Shown in pieces: positions 5,634 to 11,898 of a stretch of DNA of 12,040 nucleotides. The stretch lies in assembly GCA_028690885.1 (NCBI GenBank), contig JAQVAJ010000017.1, forward strand, positions 1 through 12,040. The letters run 5' to 3'. Every line of letters starts with the position of its first letter. The stretch's first letter is position 1. The translations under genes and the position numbers were made by a program. Under the pieces are notes generated by a model, which was not told the origin of the DNA, searched no databases, and worked only from the letters and a program-made list of their open reading frames with translations. This DNA comes from Clostridia bacterium. GTDB taxonomy: Bacteria; Bacillota; Clostridia; DUPQ01.

Positions 5634-7925
5634 TTACTCATTCCTGATGCTGGCAAAGAAAATATTATCTGTTTCCTTTTTCCTTTTTGCCCATTCATGC
5701 ATCCTTCTTACAGATACTAATCTTGTTATGTAGTATCCATTTTCTTTTTTTTCTACGATTGAATTAATAAAGCTATCTGAGGTACTACATCGTACATAGT
5801 ATTTATATTCTATGTCATTTGTTATCTTTGCCCGAGTCATTGATTCGTTGTAAAGAAGCTTCCTTCCATAAATTATGTCGACACAGTCCTGTACAACATT
5901 TGAAGCTGTCGGATATCGTCCTGCACCTTGACCGTAAAAGCTCTCTTTCCCTGTAACATCAGTGTGAAATGACACTAAATTGTAGTTATCATTTACTCCA
6001 GCTTCAATTGACCCTTCACTAACCATAACTGGTTCTATCCATATTGATGCATCCTGCCCTTTTTTTATTGCATTTGCAAAAATTTTCAATCTGTATCCCA
6101 AAGCTTCTGCATTAACTATATCTTCATCTCTAACTGATCTTATACCAAAGACAGGTACTTCATCATGTAATATATCTATACCAAAAGCTATATTAGCAGA
6201 TAATATAGCCTTATTGCATATATCTGTTCCATCTATATCTGCACTCGGATCAGATTCTGTATATCCAAACATCTGTGCTTGTTCTAATGCATAATCGAAA
6301 CTCCATTTTTTGGAATGCATTGATGAAAGGATATAGTTTGTAGTACCATTAACTATTCCTGATATTTGTGTAACAGAATCAACCCTGGATGCTCTGTCTA
6401 AATTAATTATCCAAGGGATAGCTCCACCCACAGCTGCTGTATAACACAACATAGTATCTTTTTCTTGAGCTAAAGATGACAAATTTAAATAATTAGATGC
6501 CATCATCATTTTATTTGCTGTAACAACATTCTTGCCTTTATTCAATGCTCTTTCTATATAAGTCCGTGCAGGTTCCATTCCTCCAATAAGCTCTATAACT
6601 GTATCGATCTCGTTATCATTGATTATTTCGTCTATATCATGTGTCAACTTGCTACCAAGTTCTGGTATATCCCTGCGATCAAACACATATTTCACTTCCA
6701 TGTCATCCCGTTTTAAAACGATATCATATACACCTTTTCCAATAGTCCCATACCCTAAAAGACCTATGATCATCTTCCTTGTTTTAATAATACCGTCATA
6801 TGCTTTATAGTCTGTTCCAATAACTGGAATTTCAGGATTTAAGGTGTTGTCATATAGATCTCCAAATATCTTCTCACTTTGCATTTTATTTAAAGAAGCT
6901 GATAATATAACATACTTTTTATTGTTTTCTGTTTTGAATACTTTATGGACAGCATTAGCAGACTTTAACTTTTCCTCCTCACTGTCTGAGATTTTTTTGC
7001 CAAGATACTCAGGCAGTCTCTTAAGGTCATAAGGCGTAGTCTGATACACATAGTAGTTGAGCCAATTGGAGTAAAGAAGATAAGCGTGTGATCTCCATGT
7101 TACCACAGGGTTTTTTGTTTCATCATCATTAGGATAATAGTTTTTCGGTATGTTAATATCAATTCCTTTTGCCTTATCTCTCAGATACTCTTTCAAAAGC
7201 GTATGCTCGTCGTACTCGGGATGCCCTGTTATGAACAACCTTCTTCCGTTTCTTGATGAAAGTGCATATATTCCAGCGTCTTCGGAAGAGGACAATATGA
7301 CTAAATCATCCTTTTTATCGAGATCTTCTTGCGAAATCTGTGTCATTCTGGAATGAGGTGCCATAAATCCGTCATCAAATCCCTTGAAAAGTAGCGACTG
7401 CTTATCTTCTATTACATGATTGAATACTCCGAATACTTTTTTGTCCAGTTTGCACTTACCAATCCCATAATAATGGTACAATGCCGCTTGAGCCGCCCAG
7501 CATATATACAAGCTGGAATGGACATGAGTTTCTGACCAGGCAAGTATACTGCACAGTTCCTCCCAGTAATCCACTTGCTCAAAATCCAGAAGTTCCACCG
7601 GTGCTCCAGTTATAATCATACCATCATAAAACTTATCCTTGATATCTTCAAAAGTCTTGTAAAAAGCTAGAATGTGCTCAATTGAAGTGCTTTTAGATAT
7701 ATGTGTTTTTGGATGGAGAAACTCTATTTCCACCTGTAAAGGAGTATTCCCGAGCAACCGTATAAGCTGTGTTTCAGTATCTATCTTTGATGGCATTATA
7801 TTTAATATAAGTATCTTCAAAGGACGGATATCCTGAGTCATGGCTCTTGAGTCTGTCATTACAAATATATTTTCTTTTGACAGTATTTGTACTGCAGGTA
7901 TATTATTCGGTACTTTGATAGGCAT
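5634..7925 (-). CDS. metA/hom: fused homoserine O-acetyltransferase (MetA) - homoserine dehydrogenase
   Basis: A single 763-residue ORF joins two consecutive steps of methionine synthesis. Residues 1 to about 303 are a complete MetA-type acyltransferase, with nucleophile Cys142 (ICWAAQA) and His235 and Glu237 (TGHPEYD). Glu111 in TGAPVE is the residue that marks acetyl-CoA rather than succinyl-CoA users (Gly there). Residues about 304-383 are an unassigned linker. Residues about 384-700 are homoserine dehydrogenase: NAD(P)-binding GLLGYGTIGKG (388-398), VVTANK (467-472), SGIVNGTTNYIL (522-533), and catalytic Glu557, Asp568 and Lys572 in GYTESDP/DGTDICNK. A short tail of about 58 residues replaces the usual ~80-residue C-terminal ACT domain, so threonine feedback may be altered (inference). 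GGAG overlapping the metY stop codon sits eight bases before the ATG, suggesting translational coupling. Confidence 0.93.
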   Translation of the reverse strand: MPIKVPNNIPAVQILSKENIFVMTDSRAMTQDIRPLKILILNIMPSKIDTETQLIRLLGNTPLQVEIEFLHPKTHISKSTSIEHILAFYKTFEDIKDKFYDGMIITGAPVELLDFEQVDYWEELCSILAWSETHVHSSLYICWAAQAALYHYYGIGKCKLDKKVFGVFNHVIEDKQSLLFKGFDDGFMAPHSRMTQISQEDLDKKDDLVILSSSEDAGIYALSSRNGRRLFITGHPEYDEHTLLKEYLRDKAKGIDINIPKNYYPNDDETKNPVVTWRSHAYLLYSNWLNYYVYQTTPYDLKRLPEYLGKKISDSEEEKLKSANAVHKVFKTENNKKYVILSASLNKMQSEKIFGDLYDNTLNPEIPVIGTDYKAYDGIIKTRKMIIGLLGYGTIGKGVYDIVLKRDDMEVKYVFDRRDIPELGSKLTHDIDEIINDNEIDTVIELIGGMEPARTYIERALNKGKNVVTANKMMMASNYLNLSSLAQEKDTMLCYTAAVGGAIPWIINLDRASRVDSVTQISGIVNGTTNYILSSMHSKKWSFDYALEQAQMFGYTESDPSADIDGTDICNKAILSANIAFGIDILHDEVPVFGIRSVRDEDIVNAEALGYRLKIFANAIKKGQDASIWIEPVMVSEGSIEAGVNDNYNLVSFHTDVTGKESFYGQGAGRYPTASNVVQDCVDIIYGRKLLYNESMTRAKITNDIEYKYYVRCSTSDSFINSIVEKKENGYYITRLVSVRRMHEWAKRKKETDNIFFASIRNE

Positions 7926-7936
7926 ATCAATTTCTC

Positions 7937-9229
7937 CTATTCTTTGACTTCATCAAAAGCTTGGCTTATATCCGCTAAAATATCATCAATATGCTCTGTA
8001 CCAATGGATAAACGTATTGTAGACTGGGTAATGCCGGTGTCTGACAATTCGTTCTCACTCAATTGAGAGTGGGTTGTTGATGCTGGGTGTATGACAAGCG
8101 ATTTTACGTCAGCAACATTTGCAAGAAGTGAAAACAGTTCTAAAGATTCAACAAATTTCCTTGCCTTTTCCTTGCCGCCTTTTATTTCGAATGTAAATAT
8201 AGAACCGCCATCATTTGGGTAATATTTTTTATACAACTTCTTCTGGATTCCTTTTGACACAGATGGATGATTTACTCTTTCAACTTGAGGATGTTTTGAA
8301 AGATATTCAATTACCTTTTTGGCGTTGCTTACATGCCTTTCCACTCTTAAGGATATAGTTTCAAGTCCCTGTAGTAGCAGGAATGAGTTGAATGGACTTA
8401 TTGCAGCCCCTGTGTCTCTTAAAAGAGTTGTCCGAAGTTTAATTATATATGCTAAGCTCCCTGCTGCTTTTGTGAAAACTATACCATGATATGACGAATT
8501 CGGCTCTGAGAGTCCGGGGAATTTGCCGCTTGACTCCCAGTCGAAAGTTCCTCCGTCTGCAATTACACCTCCGATTACGGTTCCATGACCTCCAATGAAC
8601 TTCGTTGCAGAATGGACTACAATATCAGCACCATAATTAATCGGCTTTAAAAGGTATGGCGTTGCGAATGTATTATCGACTATGAGCGGGATTTTATTTG
8701 AATGAGCGATTTTTGCAACTTCTTCAATATCTATAACATCGCTGTTTGGGTTTCCAAAAGATTCGATGAATATGAGTTTTGTTTTATCAGTAATTGCTTC
8801 TTCGAATTCATTCATATTCTCTCCGTTTACGAATGTCACCGATATTCCCATATCAGCTAGAGTATTCTGGAACAGATTATATGTCCCTCCATATATGCTC
8901 TTGCTTGAGATGATATGATCACCTGTTCTTGTTATGTTGGTTACTGCATAGAAGATAGCCGATGACCCTGATGCCACTGCTAATGCAGCTTTTGCGTTTT
9001 CCAATGCAGCAATCCTCTTTTCAAACACATCGGATGTAGGATTCATAATCCTTGTGTAAATATTTCCACCCTCAGTTAGAGCAAATCTCCCAGCTGCTTC
9101 TGTTGTATCCTTGAAAACATATGAAGTCGTGGCATATATAGGAACCGCTCTTGCTCCTGTTGAATGATCTGGCTCTTCCTGACCTGCGTGCACCTGTAAT
9201 GTTTCAAATCTGTAATTAGTGTTTTTCAT
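7937..9229 (-). CDS. metY: O-acetylhomoserine sulfhydrylase
   Basis: A 430-residue PLP enzyme of the Cys/Met metabolism family. The length suits O-acetylhomoserine sulfhydrylases, which are longer than cystathionine gamma-synthases (about 380-400). It combines O-acetylhomoserine with sulfide to give homocysteine. The PLP Schiff-base Lys210 lies in VHSATKFIGGHGTVIGG. Other marks are NIYTRIMNPT (56-65), ASGSSAI (86-92) and DNTFATPYLLKP (185-196). It is the first structural gene of the operon, and the next gene makes its substrate, with Glu111 predicting the acetyl ester. GAGGAG lies three bases before the ATG, and a second strong AAGGAGGA lies about 35 bases further up behind a hairpin. Control is probably by the attenuator at 9306-9485 and a palindrome on the transcription start. 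Confidence 0.94.
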   Translation of the reverse strand: MKNTNYRFETLQVHAGQEEPDHSTGARAVPIYATTSYVFKDTTEAAGRFALTEGGNIYTRIMNPTSDVFEKRIAALENAKAALAVASGSSAIFYAVTNITRTGDHIISSKSIYGGTYNLFQNTLADMGISVTFVNGENMNEFEEAITDKTKLIFIESFGNPNSDVIDIEEVAKIAHSNKIPLIVDNTFATPYLLKPINYGADIVVHSATKFIGGHGTVIGGVIADGGTFDWESSGKFPGLSEPNSSYHGIVFTKAAGSLAYIIKLRTTLLRDTGAAISPFNSFLLLQGLETISLRVERHVSNAKKVIEYLSKHPQVERVNHPSVSKGIQKKLYKKYYPNDGGSIFTFEIKGGKEKARKFVESLELFSLLANVADVKSLVIHPASTTHSQLSENELSDTGITQSTIRLSIGTEHIDDILADISQAFDEVKE

Positions 9230-9238
9230 TTTCTCCTC

Positions 9239-9272
9239 GTATGATACTTAATAAGTATTCATACTCCTCCTT
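9239..9272 (-). promoter_or_regulatory. second ribosome binding site and hairpin just before metY
   Basis: AAGGAGGA (9272-9265) is a near-perfect ribosome binding site, but only a four-codon ORF (ATG AAT ACT TAT TAA, 9262-9248) follows, three bases later. The mini-ORF lies in a hairpin: GTATG (9264-9260) pairs with CATAC (9243-9239), and ATACTT with AAGTAT, with one bulged A and a 3-nt loop. The true metY site GAGGAG follows directly. This could be a ribosome standby site, a translational control hairpin, or an mRNA stabiliser. The structure is visible; its function is unknown. Confidence 0.4.
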
Positions 9273-9305
9273 TTAATTTTGCTTAATATTATTAAATTCA
9301 TATAC

Positions 9306-9333
9306 AAAAAAAGGAAGCCATGAATGCTTCCTT
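9306..9333 (-). terminator. leader terminator of the metY operon (3:4 hairpin)
   Basis: On the minus strand AAGGAAGC (9333-9326) and GCTTCCTT (9318-9311) form a perfect 8-bp stem with a 7-nt loop; the T run has seven T in all (9312-9306). It lies between the leader ORF stop (9384) and metY (9229), with no gene ending just upstream other than the leader ORF. It must therefore work as a conditional terminator. Its 5' arm and loop also belong to the alternative antiterminator. Confidence 0.85.
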
Positions 9334-9402
9334 GTTTTATGTGTATAAACCTATTTTAATAAATCATTAAGATATGTTCTTACTCAAAAGACAGCACTCA
9401 TG
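9319..9402 (-). promoter_or_regulatory. antiterminator (2:3 pairing) of the Met/Cys attenuator
   Basis: Segment 2, CATGAGTGCT (9402-9393), covers the end of the leader ORF. It pairs without a gap with segment 3, AGCATTCATG (9328-9319), which is the terminator 5' arm and loop: ten pairs, one of them G-U. After one bulged G, TCTTT (9391-9387) adds five more pairs with AAGGA (9333-9329). Segment 2 can instead pair with segment 1, the leader ribosome-binding/start region at 9485-9468: AGGAGACAG with CTGTCTTTT, and TATCATG with CATGAGTG around one bulge. The 1:2, 2:3 and 3:4 pairings exclude each other as in the trp and his attenuators. A ribosome stalled at codons 9-18 leaves segment 2 free and would favour read-through; one at the stop codon covers it and would favour termination. 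A 7-bp hairpin CATGCAT/ATGCATG (9420-9399) lies just upstream. Confidence 0.75.
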
Positions 9403-9470
9403 CATTTTTTTGCATGCATGTCCATAGAACACATACACATATCCATTGATATTACTAATTCTATAATCAT
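9384..9470 (-). CDS. Met/Cys-rich leader peptide of the metY operon
   Basis: A 28-codon ORF with a strong ribosome binding site (AAAGGAG, eight bases before ATG 9470) ending in TGA at 9384. It begins MIIELVIS; codons 9-18 read MDMCMCSMDM, then HAKKCM and SAVF. In total it has seven Met and three Cys in 28 residues, with seven Met/Cys codons among ten consecutive ones. It lies between a consensus promoter and a conditional terminator, upstream of genes making homocysteine and cysteine. The inferred role is as a sensor whose translation speed reports charged tRNA-Met and tRNA-Cys; the peptide itself would have no other job. A copper-binding or other functional small peptide (CxC, MxM motifs) is a less likely alternative. 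Confidence 0.82.
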   Translation of the reverse strand: MIIELVISMDMCMCSMDMHAKKCMSAVF

Positions 9471-9494
9471 GATACTGTCTCCTTTCTTGAATCA

Positions 9495-9517
9495 ATTCCT
9501 ACCATTTTAGTAGGATT
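9495..9517. promoter_or_regulatory. palindrome over the metY transcription start, candidate operator
   Basis: Minus-strand TCCTAC (9515-9510) and GTAGGA (9502-9497) form a perfect 6-bp inverted repeat around TAAAATG. It begins at the last base of the -10 hexamer and covers the expected start, the usual place for a repressor. It shares the form CCTA-N9-TAGGAAT with the repeat at 1373-1395; 14 of 23 positions agree, nearly all in the arms. The layout recalls Rrf2-family operators such as CymR sites, but I cannot assign it. As RNA it could also form a short 5' hairpin. Confidence 0.5.
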
Positions 9518-9543
9518 ATACTCTCATTATATTTTTATGTCAA
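9515..9543 (-). promoter_or_regulatory. sigma-A promoter of the metY operon
   Basis: TTGACA (9543-9538), a 17-bp spacer and TATAAT (9520-9515) match the consensus exactly on the minus strand. Transcription should begin near 9508, about 38 bases before the leader peptide start codon. Such a strong core promoter fits control exerted afterwards, by a repressor on the start site and by attenuation in the leader. Confidence 0.85.
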
Positions 9544-9585
9544 TACAAAATTTAAATTTCTTTATTCAAAGACGAAAAATATAAT

Positions 9586-9924
9586 CTACATCAGTATAAC
9601 TTCAAATCCTTCTTCCATATATCTGTTGATTGAAGGATGCCCTTTGAGTTCTGAAAGAAAAGTTAACCCTAAAGCCTTGTTGTCCTCATAAGCTCCCAGC
9701 GTTTTGGAACATGCTTCGCAAACACCGTCAATAATTCCTTCCTCCAGACACTTCCTATACATTGGATTTGCCTTGTCAGACAACACTTTTGGAAGCCTTA
9801 CAGCCTCTCCTTCAAATACTATCTTCACTTCTTTACCCTTTTGCTTCATTTCCAGCGCATTAAGAAGAATATGTATAAAGCACATCTCATTGCCTCTGAA
9901 TGCGAAAAATACAGTCTTTTTCAT
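9586..9924 (-). CDS. DsrE-like family small protein with CxxC
   Basis: A 112-residue cytoplasmic protein without signal peptide or membrane segment. Its layout resembles the DsrE/DsrF-like fold: a beta start (MKKTVFFAFR), a conserved GNEMCFIHILLNAL helix, a second strand (KEVKIVFEGEA), then VCEACSKTLGA with Cys69-x-x-Cys72, and a GHPSINRYMEEGFEV end. Cys15 and Cys59 are further cysteines. Members of the wider superfamily carry or transfer sulfur, but this subgroup is uncharacterised, so a sulfur-carrier role is only suggested, partly by the neighbouring sulfur operon. ATG 9924 is chosen because GGAGG lies five bases before it; an upstream in-frame ATG at 9966 lacks such a site. It follows the lipoprotein gene by 44 bp. 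A TATAAT at 9960-9955 has no clear -35, so co-transcription is likely. Confidence 0.75.
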   Translation of the reverse strand: MKKTVFFAFRGNEMCFIHILLNALEMKQKGKEVKIVFEGEAVRLPKVLSDKANPMYRKCLEEGIIDGVCEACSKTLGAYEDNKALGLTFLSELKGHPSINRYMEEGFEVILM

Positions 9925-9968
9925 ATTAACCTCCAAAGATTTTATTCTATTATCATTATACAGCACAT

Positions 9969-10619
9969 TCAGTCTTCACCCATCATAAGACTTGAGTCAT
10001 TGTATATCTGTTTTAGTCTTTCATAACTAATGGAATCAGCAGTATCTCTTACAGTGTAGTCAGCATCATTTAACTTTATACAGCCATTTTTATCCATAAA
10101 AAATGATATATCTCCCACTTCGACATAGAAAGCAGAAGAGAAATCCAGCTCCTCTTGAGTCAGTTCTGTCTTCATATTATAGTAACCGTCATACAGTTCT
10201 TTTACCACCACATCGTTATCAGTAAAAAGAGCATAACTGGAAAAACCGTAATATACAGCTGCCTGCATATTCTCATAATCTATCTTTTCTGGATAATATG
10301 TCAGACCTTTTTCCAGATATGAGTACTTTGCTGTAGTTGAAAGGAAAACAATCCTGTCACTTTTTACTGTAAAAACATAATTCGTTCCATCATACTTCGT
10401 AAGCGTAAGCTGGTTATTCAGAACCTCATAAGTCCCAGTTATTATCCTGCTGGATAATAAATTGAAAAAAGTAAACGTCCCATCTTCGTAGAATCTTATA
10501 CTCGACATACCTTCTTCAGTTTCATATACTCCAACACTAATTTCATATTGCCTATCATCACATGAACATAATGTAAGTATCATTGATAATGCCAATAAGA
10601 TGCATATTATCTTTTTCAT
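9969..10619 (-). CDS. predicted small lipoprotein of unknown function
   Basis: A 216-residue protein. It starts MKKIICILLALSMILTLCSC, a lipoprotein signal peptide with lipobox LCSC, predicting lipidation of Cys20 and anchoring outside the membrane. The mature part opens with a beta-rich segment of about 65 residues (IRFYEDGTFTF, TGTYEVLNNQLTLT, YVFTVKSDRIVF) of the type common in Firmicutes lipoproteins. The rest is Tyr- and Asp-rich with no motif I recognise. ATG 10619 is chosen because GGAGG lies seven bases upstream; an in-frame ATG eight codons earlier lacks a site and would spoil the signal peptide. It has its own promoter (10692-10664) and is divergent from the radical SAM gene. I cannot assign a function. 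Confidence 0.75.
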   Translation of the reverse strand: MKKIICILLALSMILTLCSCDDRQYEISVGVYETEEGMSSIRFYEDGTFTFFNLLSSRIITGTYEVLNNQLTLTKYDGTNYVFTVKSDRIVFLSTTAKYSYLEKGLTYYPEKIDYENMQAAVYYGFSSYALFTDNDVVVKELYDGYYNMKTELTQEELDFSSAFYVEVGDISFFMDKNGCIKLNDADYTVRDTADSISYERLKQIYNDSSLMMGED

Positions 10620-10663
10620 CTTAAAACCTCCGTTCGAAACCACATATTTACCAAGTCATGATT

Positions 10664-10692
10664 ATATTATTAGTATCTGCATCCTTTGTCAA
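10664..10692 (-). promoter_or_regulatory. sigma-A promoter of the lipoprotein gene
   Basis: On the minus strand a consensus TTGACA (10692-10687) is followed, after 17 bases, by TAATAT (10669-10664), four of six to consensus. A perfect TATAAT lies three bases further on but at a 20-bp spacing. Either gives a start 30-40 bases before the gene. The region is shared with the divergent plus-strand promoter at 10702-10730. Confidence 0.65.
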
Positions 10693-10701
10693 CCGGTCTG
10701 T

Positions 10702-10730
10702 TTGACGCAAGTTTATCCTGATGGTAGAAT
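10702..10730 (+). promoter_or_regulatory. sigma-A promoter of the radical SAM maturase gene
   Basis: TTGACG (10702-10707), a 17-bp spacer and TAGAAT (10725-10730), each one mismatch from consensus. The predicted start near 10737 leaves a leader of only about 15 bases containing AAAGGA, six bases before the ATG. The -35 elements of this and the divergent lipoprotein promoter are nine bases apart, so binding of polymerase at one could hinder the other. Confidence 0.7.
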
Positions 10731-10752
10731 CAAGAAAGCAAAAGGATATAAA

Positions 10753-11856
10753 ATGAGAAAAAATTTCCAAGTACTTATAAAACCTGCGTCCTCACTATGC
10801 AACATGAATTGCAAATACTGCTTCTATGATGATGTAAGCAATAACAGAAACATAAAGTCATACGGTATAATGCCACAGGATACTTCATATAAGATTATTG
10901 ACCGGGCTCTGGAAGTCTGCACAAATGGAGAAATAGGATTTTCCTTTCAAGGAGGAGAACCTACCCTGGCAAAACTGGATTTCTTTGAAAATTTTATTGA
11001 ATATGCACTAAAAGTTAAAACCTCAAAAATAAAGTACACATACACCATACAGATAAATGGCCTGCTTATTGATGAACAATGGTGCAGATTCTTTAAAAGT
11101 AATGATTTTTTAGTAGGAGTCTCACTTGACGGGATAAAAGAAACCCATGATGAGCTTAGAAAAGATAATAATAAAAAAGGGACTTTTAACAGGATTATGA
11201 ACAATATAAAGCTGTTAAAAAAACATAAAGTGCCATATAACATACTTACAGTTGTAACAAAATACAATGCACGCCGTCCTCAGTCTTTATGGAATATGTA
11301 TGAAAAGAACGGGTATGATTATGTTCAGCTGATTCCCTGCCTCTCACCATTGAATATGCCTTACTCAGATGATCTTTATGCCTTAGAAGACAAAGCATAT
11401 GCAGAATTTTTAAAAACATTCTATGACATATGGCTCGATAAGTATAATCAGGGAAAGTATATAAGTGTAAGAATGTTTGATAACCTAATAAAAATGTGTG
11501 CAGGATATCCAGCTGAACAGTGCGGCATGATGGGATTCTGTCAGGCTCAGTTTATAATAGAATCAGATGGTTCAGTTTATCCTTGTGACTTTTATGTGCT
11601 GGATAAGTATTGCGGAGGCACAGTTCAAGAGAGTAGTTTTGAAACCATATTCAAATCAGATGGATTTAAGACCTTCATGACAGATAATTCAGATAAAAAT
11701 CCCATGTGTGAAACATGTGAAGTAAAGAGTTTCTGTAACGGTGGATGTAAGAGATACAGATACTTCTATTTTCAGAAAGAAGGATACTGCCCGCAAAAGG
11801 ATTTTTTAATACATGCAATACCCAGCATGAAACAATTAGCAGCTTCACTCAGATAG
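10753..11856 (+). CDS. anaerobic sulfatase-maturase-type radical SAM/SPASM enzyme
   Basis: A 367-residue protein close in length and cysteine spacing to clostridial anaerobic sulfatase-maturating enzymes, which oxidise an active-site Cys or Ser of sulfatases to formylglycine. The radical SAM motif is Cys16-x3-Cys20-x2-Cys23 within KPASSLCNMNCKYCFYDD, followed by GGEP (67-70). The SPASM ligands for two further 4Fe-4S clusters are Cys257, Cys263, Cys278, Cys319, Cys322, Cys328, Cys332 and Cys346. Asp279, right after Cys278 (YPCDFY), matches the catalytic Asp277 of the Clostridium perfringens enzyme. ATG 10753 is chosen because of AAAGGA six bases before it; the frame is open further upstream but without a start site and across the promoter. 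No sulfatase gene is in the window, so the substrate lies elsewhere or is of another kind. Confidence 0.88.
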   Translation: MRKNFQVLIKPASSLCNMNCKYCFYDDVSNNRNIKSYGIMPQDTSYKIIDRALEVCTNGEIGFSFQGGEPTLAKLDFFENFIEYALKVKTSKIKYTYTIQINGLLIDEQWCRFFKSNDFLVGVSLDGIKETHDELRKDNNKKGTFNRIMNNIKLLKKHKVPYNILTVVTKYNARRPQSLWNMYEKNGYDYVQLIPCLSPLNMPYSDDLYALEDKAYAEFLKTFYDIWLDKYNQGKYISVRMFDNLIKMCAGYPAEQCGMMGFCQAQFIIESDGSVYPCDFYVLDKYCGGTVQESSFETIFKSDGFKTFMTDNSDKNPMCETCEVKSFCNGGCKRYRYFYFQKEGYCPQKDFLIHAIPSMKQLAASLR

Positions 11857-11898
11857 TATAAGCTTCTAGCTCTTATTCATTAGTTAATTATTAAGTAT

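Noticed and set aside
6760..6790. Internal translation start that would separate the homoserine dehydrogenase from MetA
   Set aside because: AAGGAAG directly abuts ATG at residue 385, too close for normal initiation, and the frame is open throughout. The fusion reading is simpler.
9384..9470. Leader ORF as a copper-binding or bioactive small peptide (CxC and MxM motifs)
   Set aside because: Met and Cys residues also typify metal-binding peptides, but the placement between promoter and conditional terminator of a Met/Cys operon, with pairing segments overlapping the ORF, favours attenuation. Kept only as an alternative.
9230..9540. SAM riboswitch or T-box in the metY leader
   Set aside because: These are the usual Firmicutes controls for such genes, so I looked for the T-box TGGNACC core and SAM-I (S-box) conserved stretches on the minus strand and found neither. 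The leader ORF and alternative hairpins explain the terminator.
10600..10752. Upstream extension of the radical SAM ORF from ATG 10600
   Set aside because: It would run through both divergent promoters and lacks family similarity; ATG 10753 has a good ribosome binding site and the typical N-terminus.
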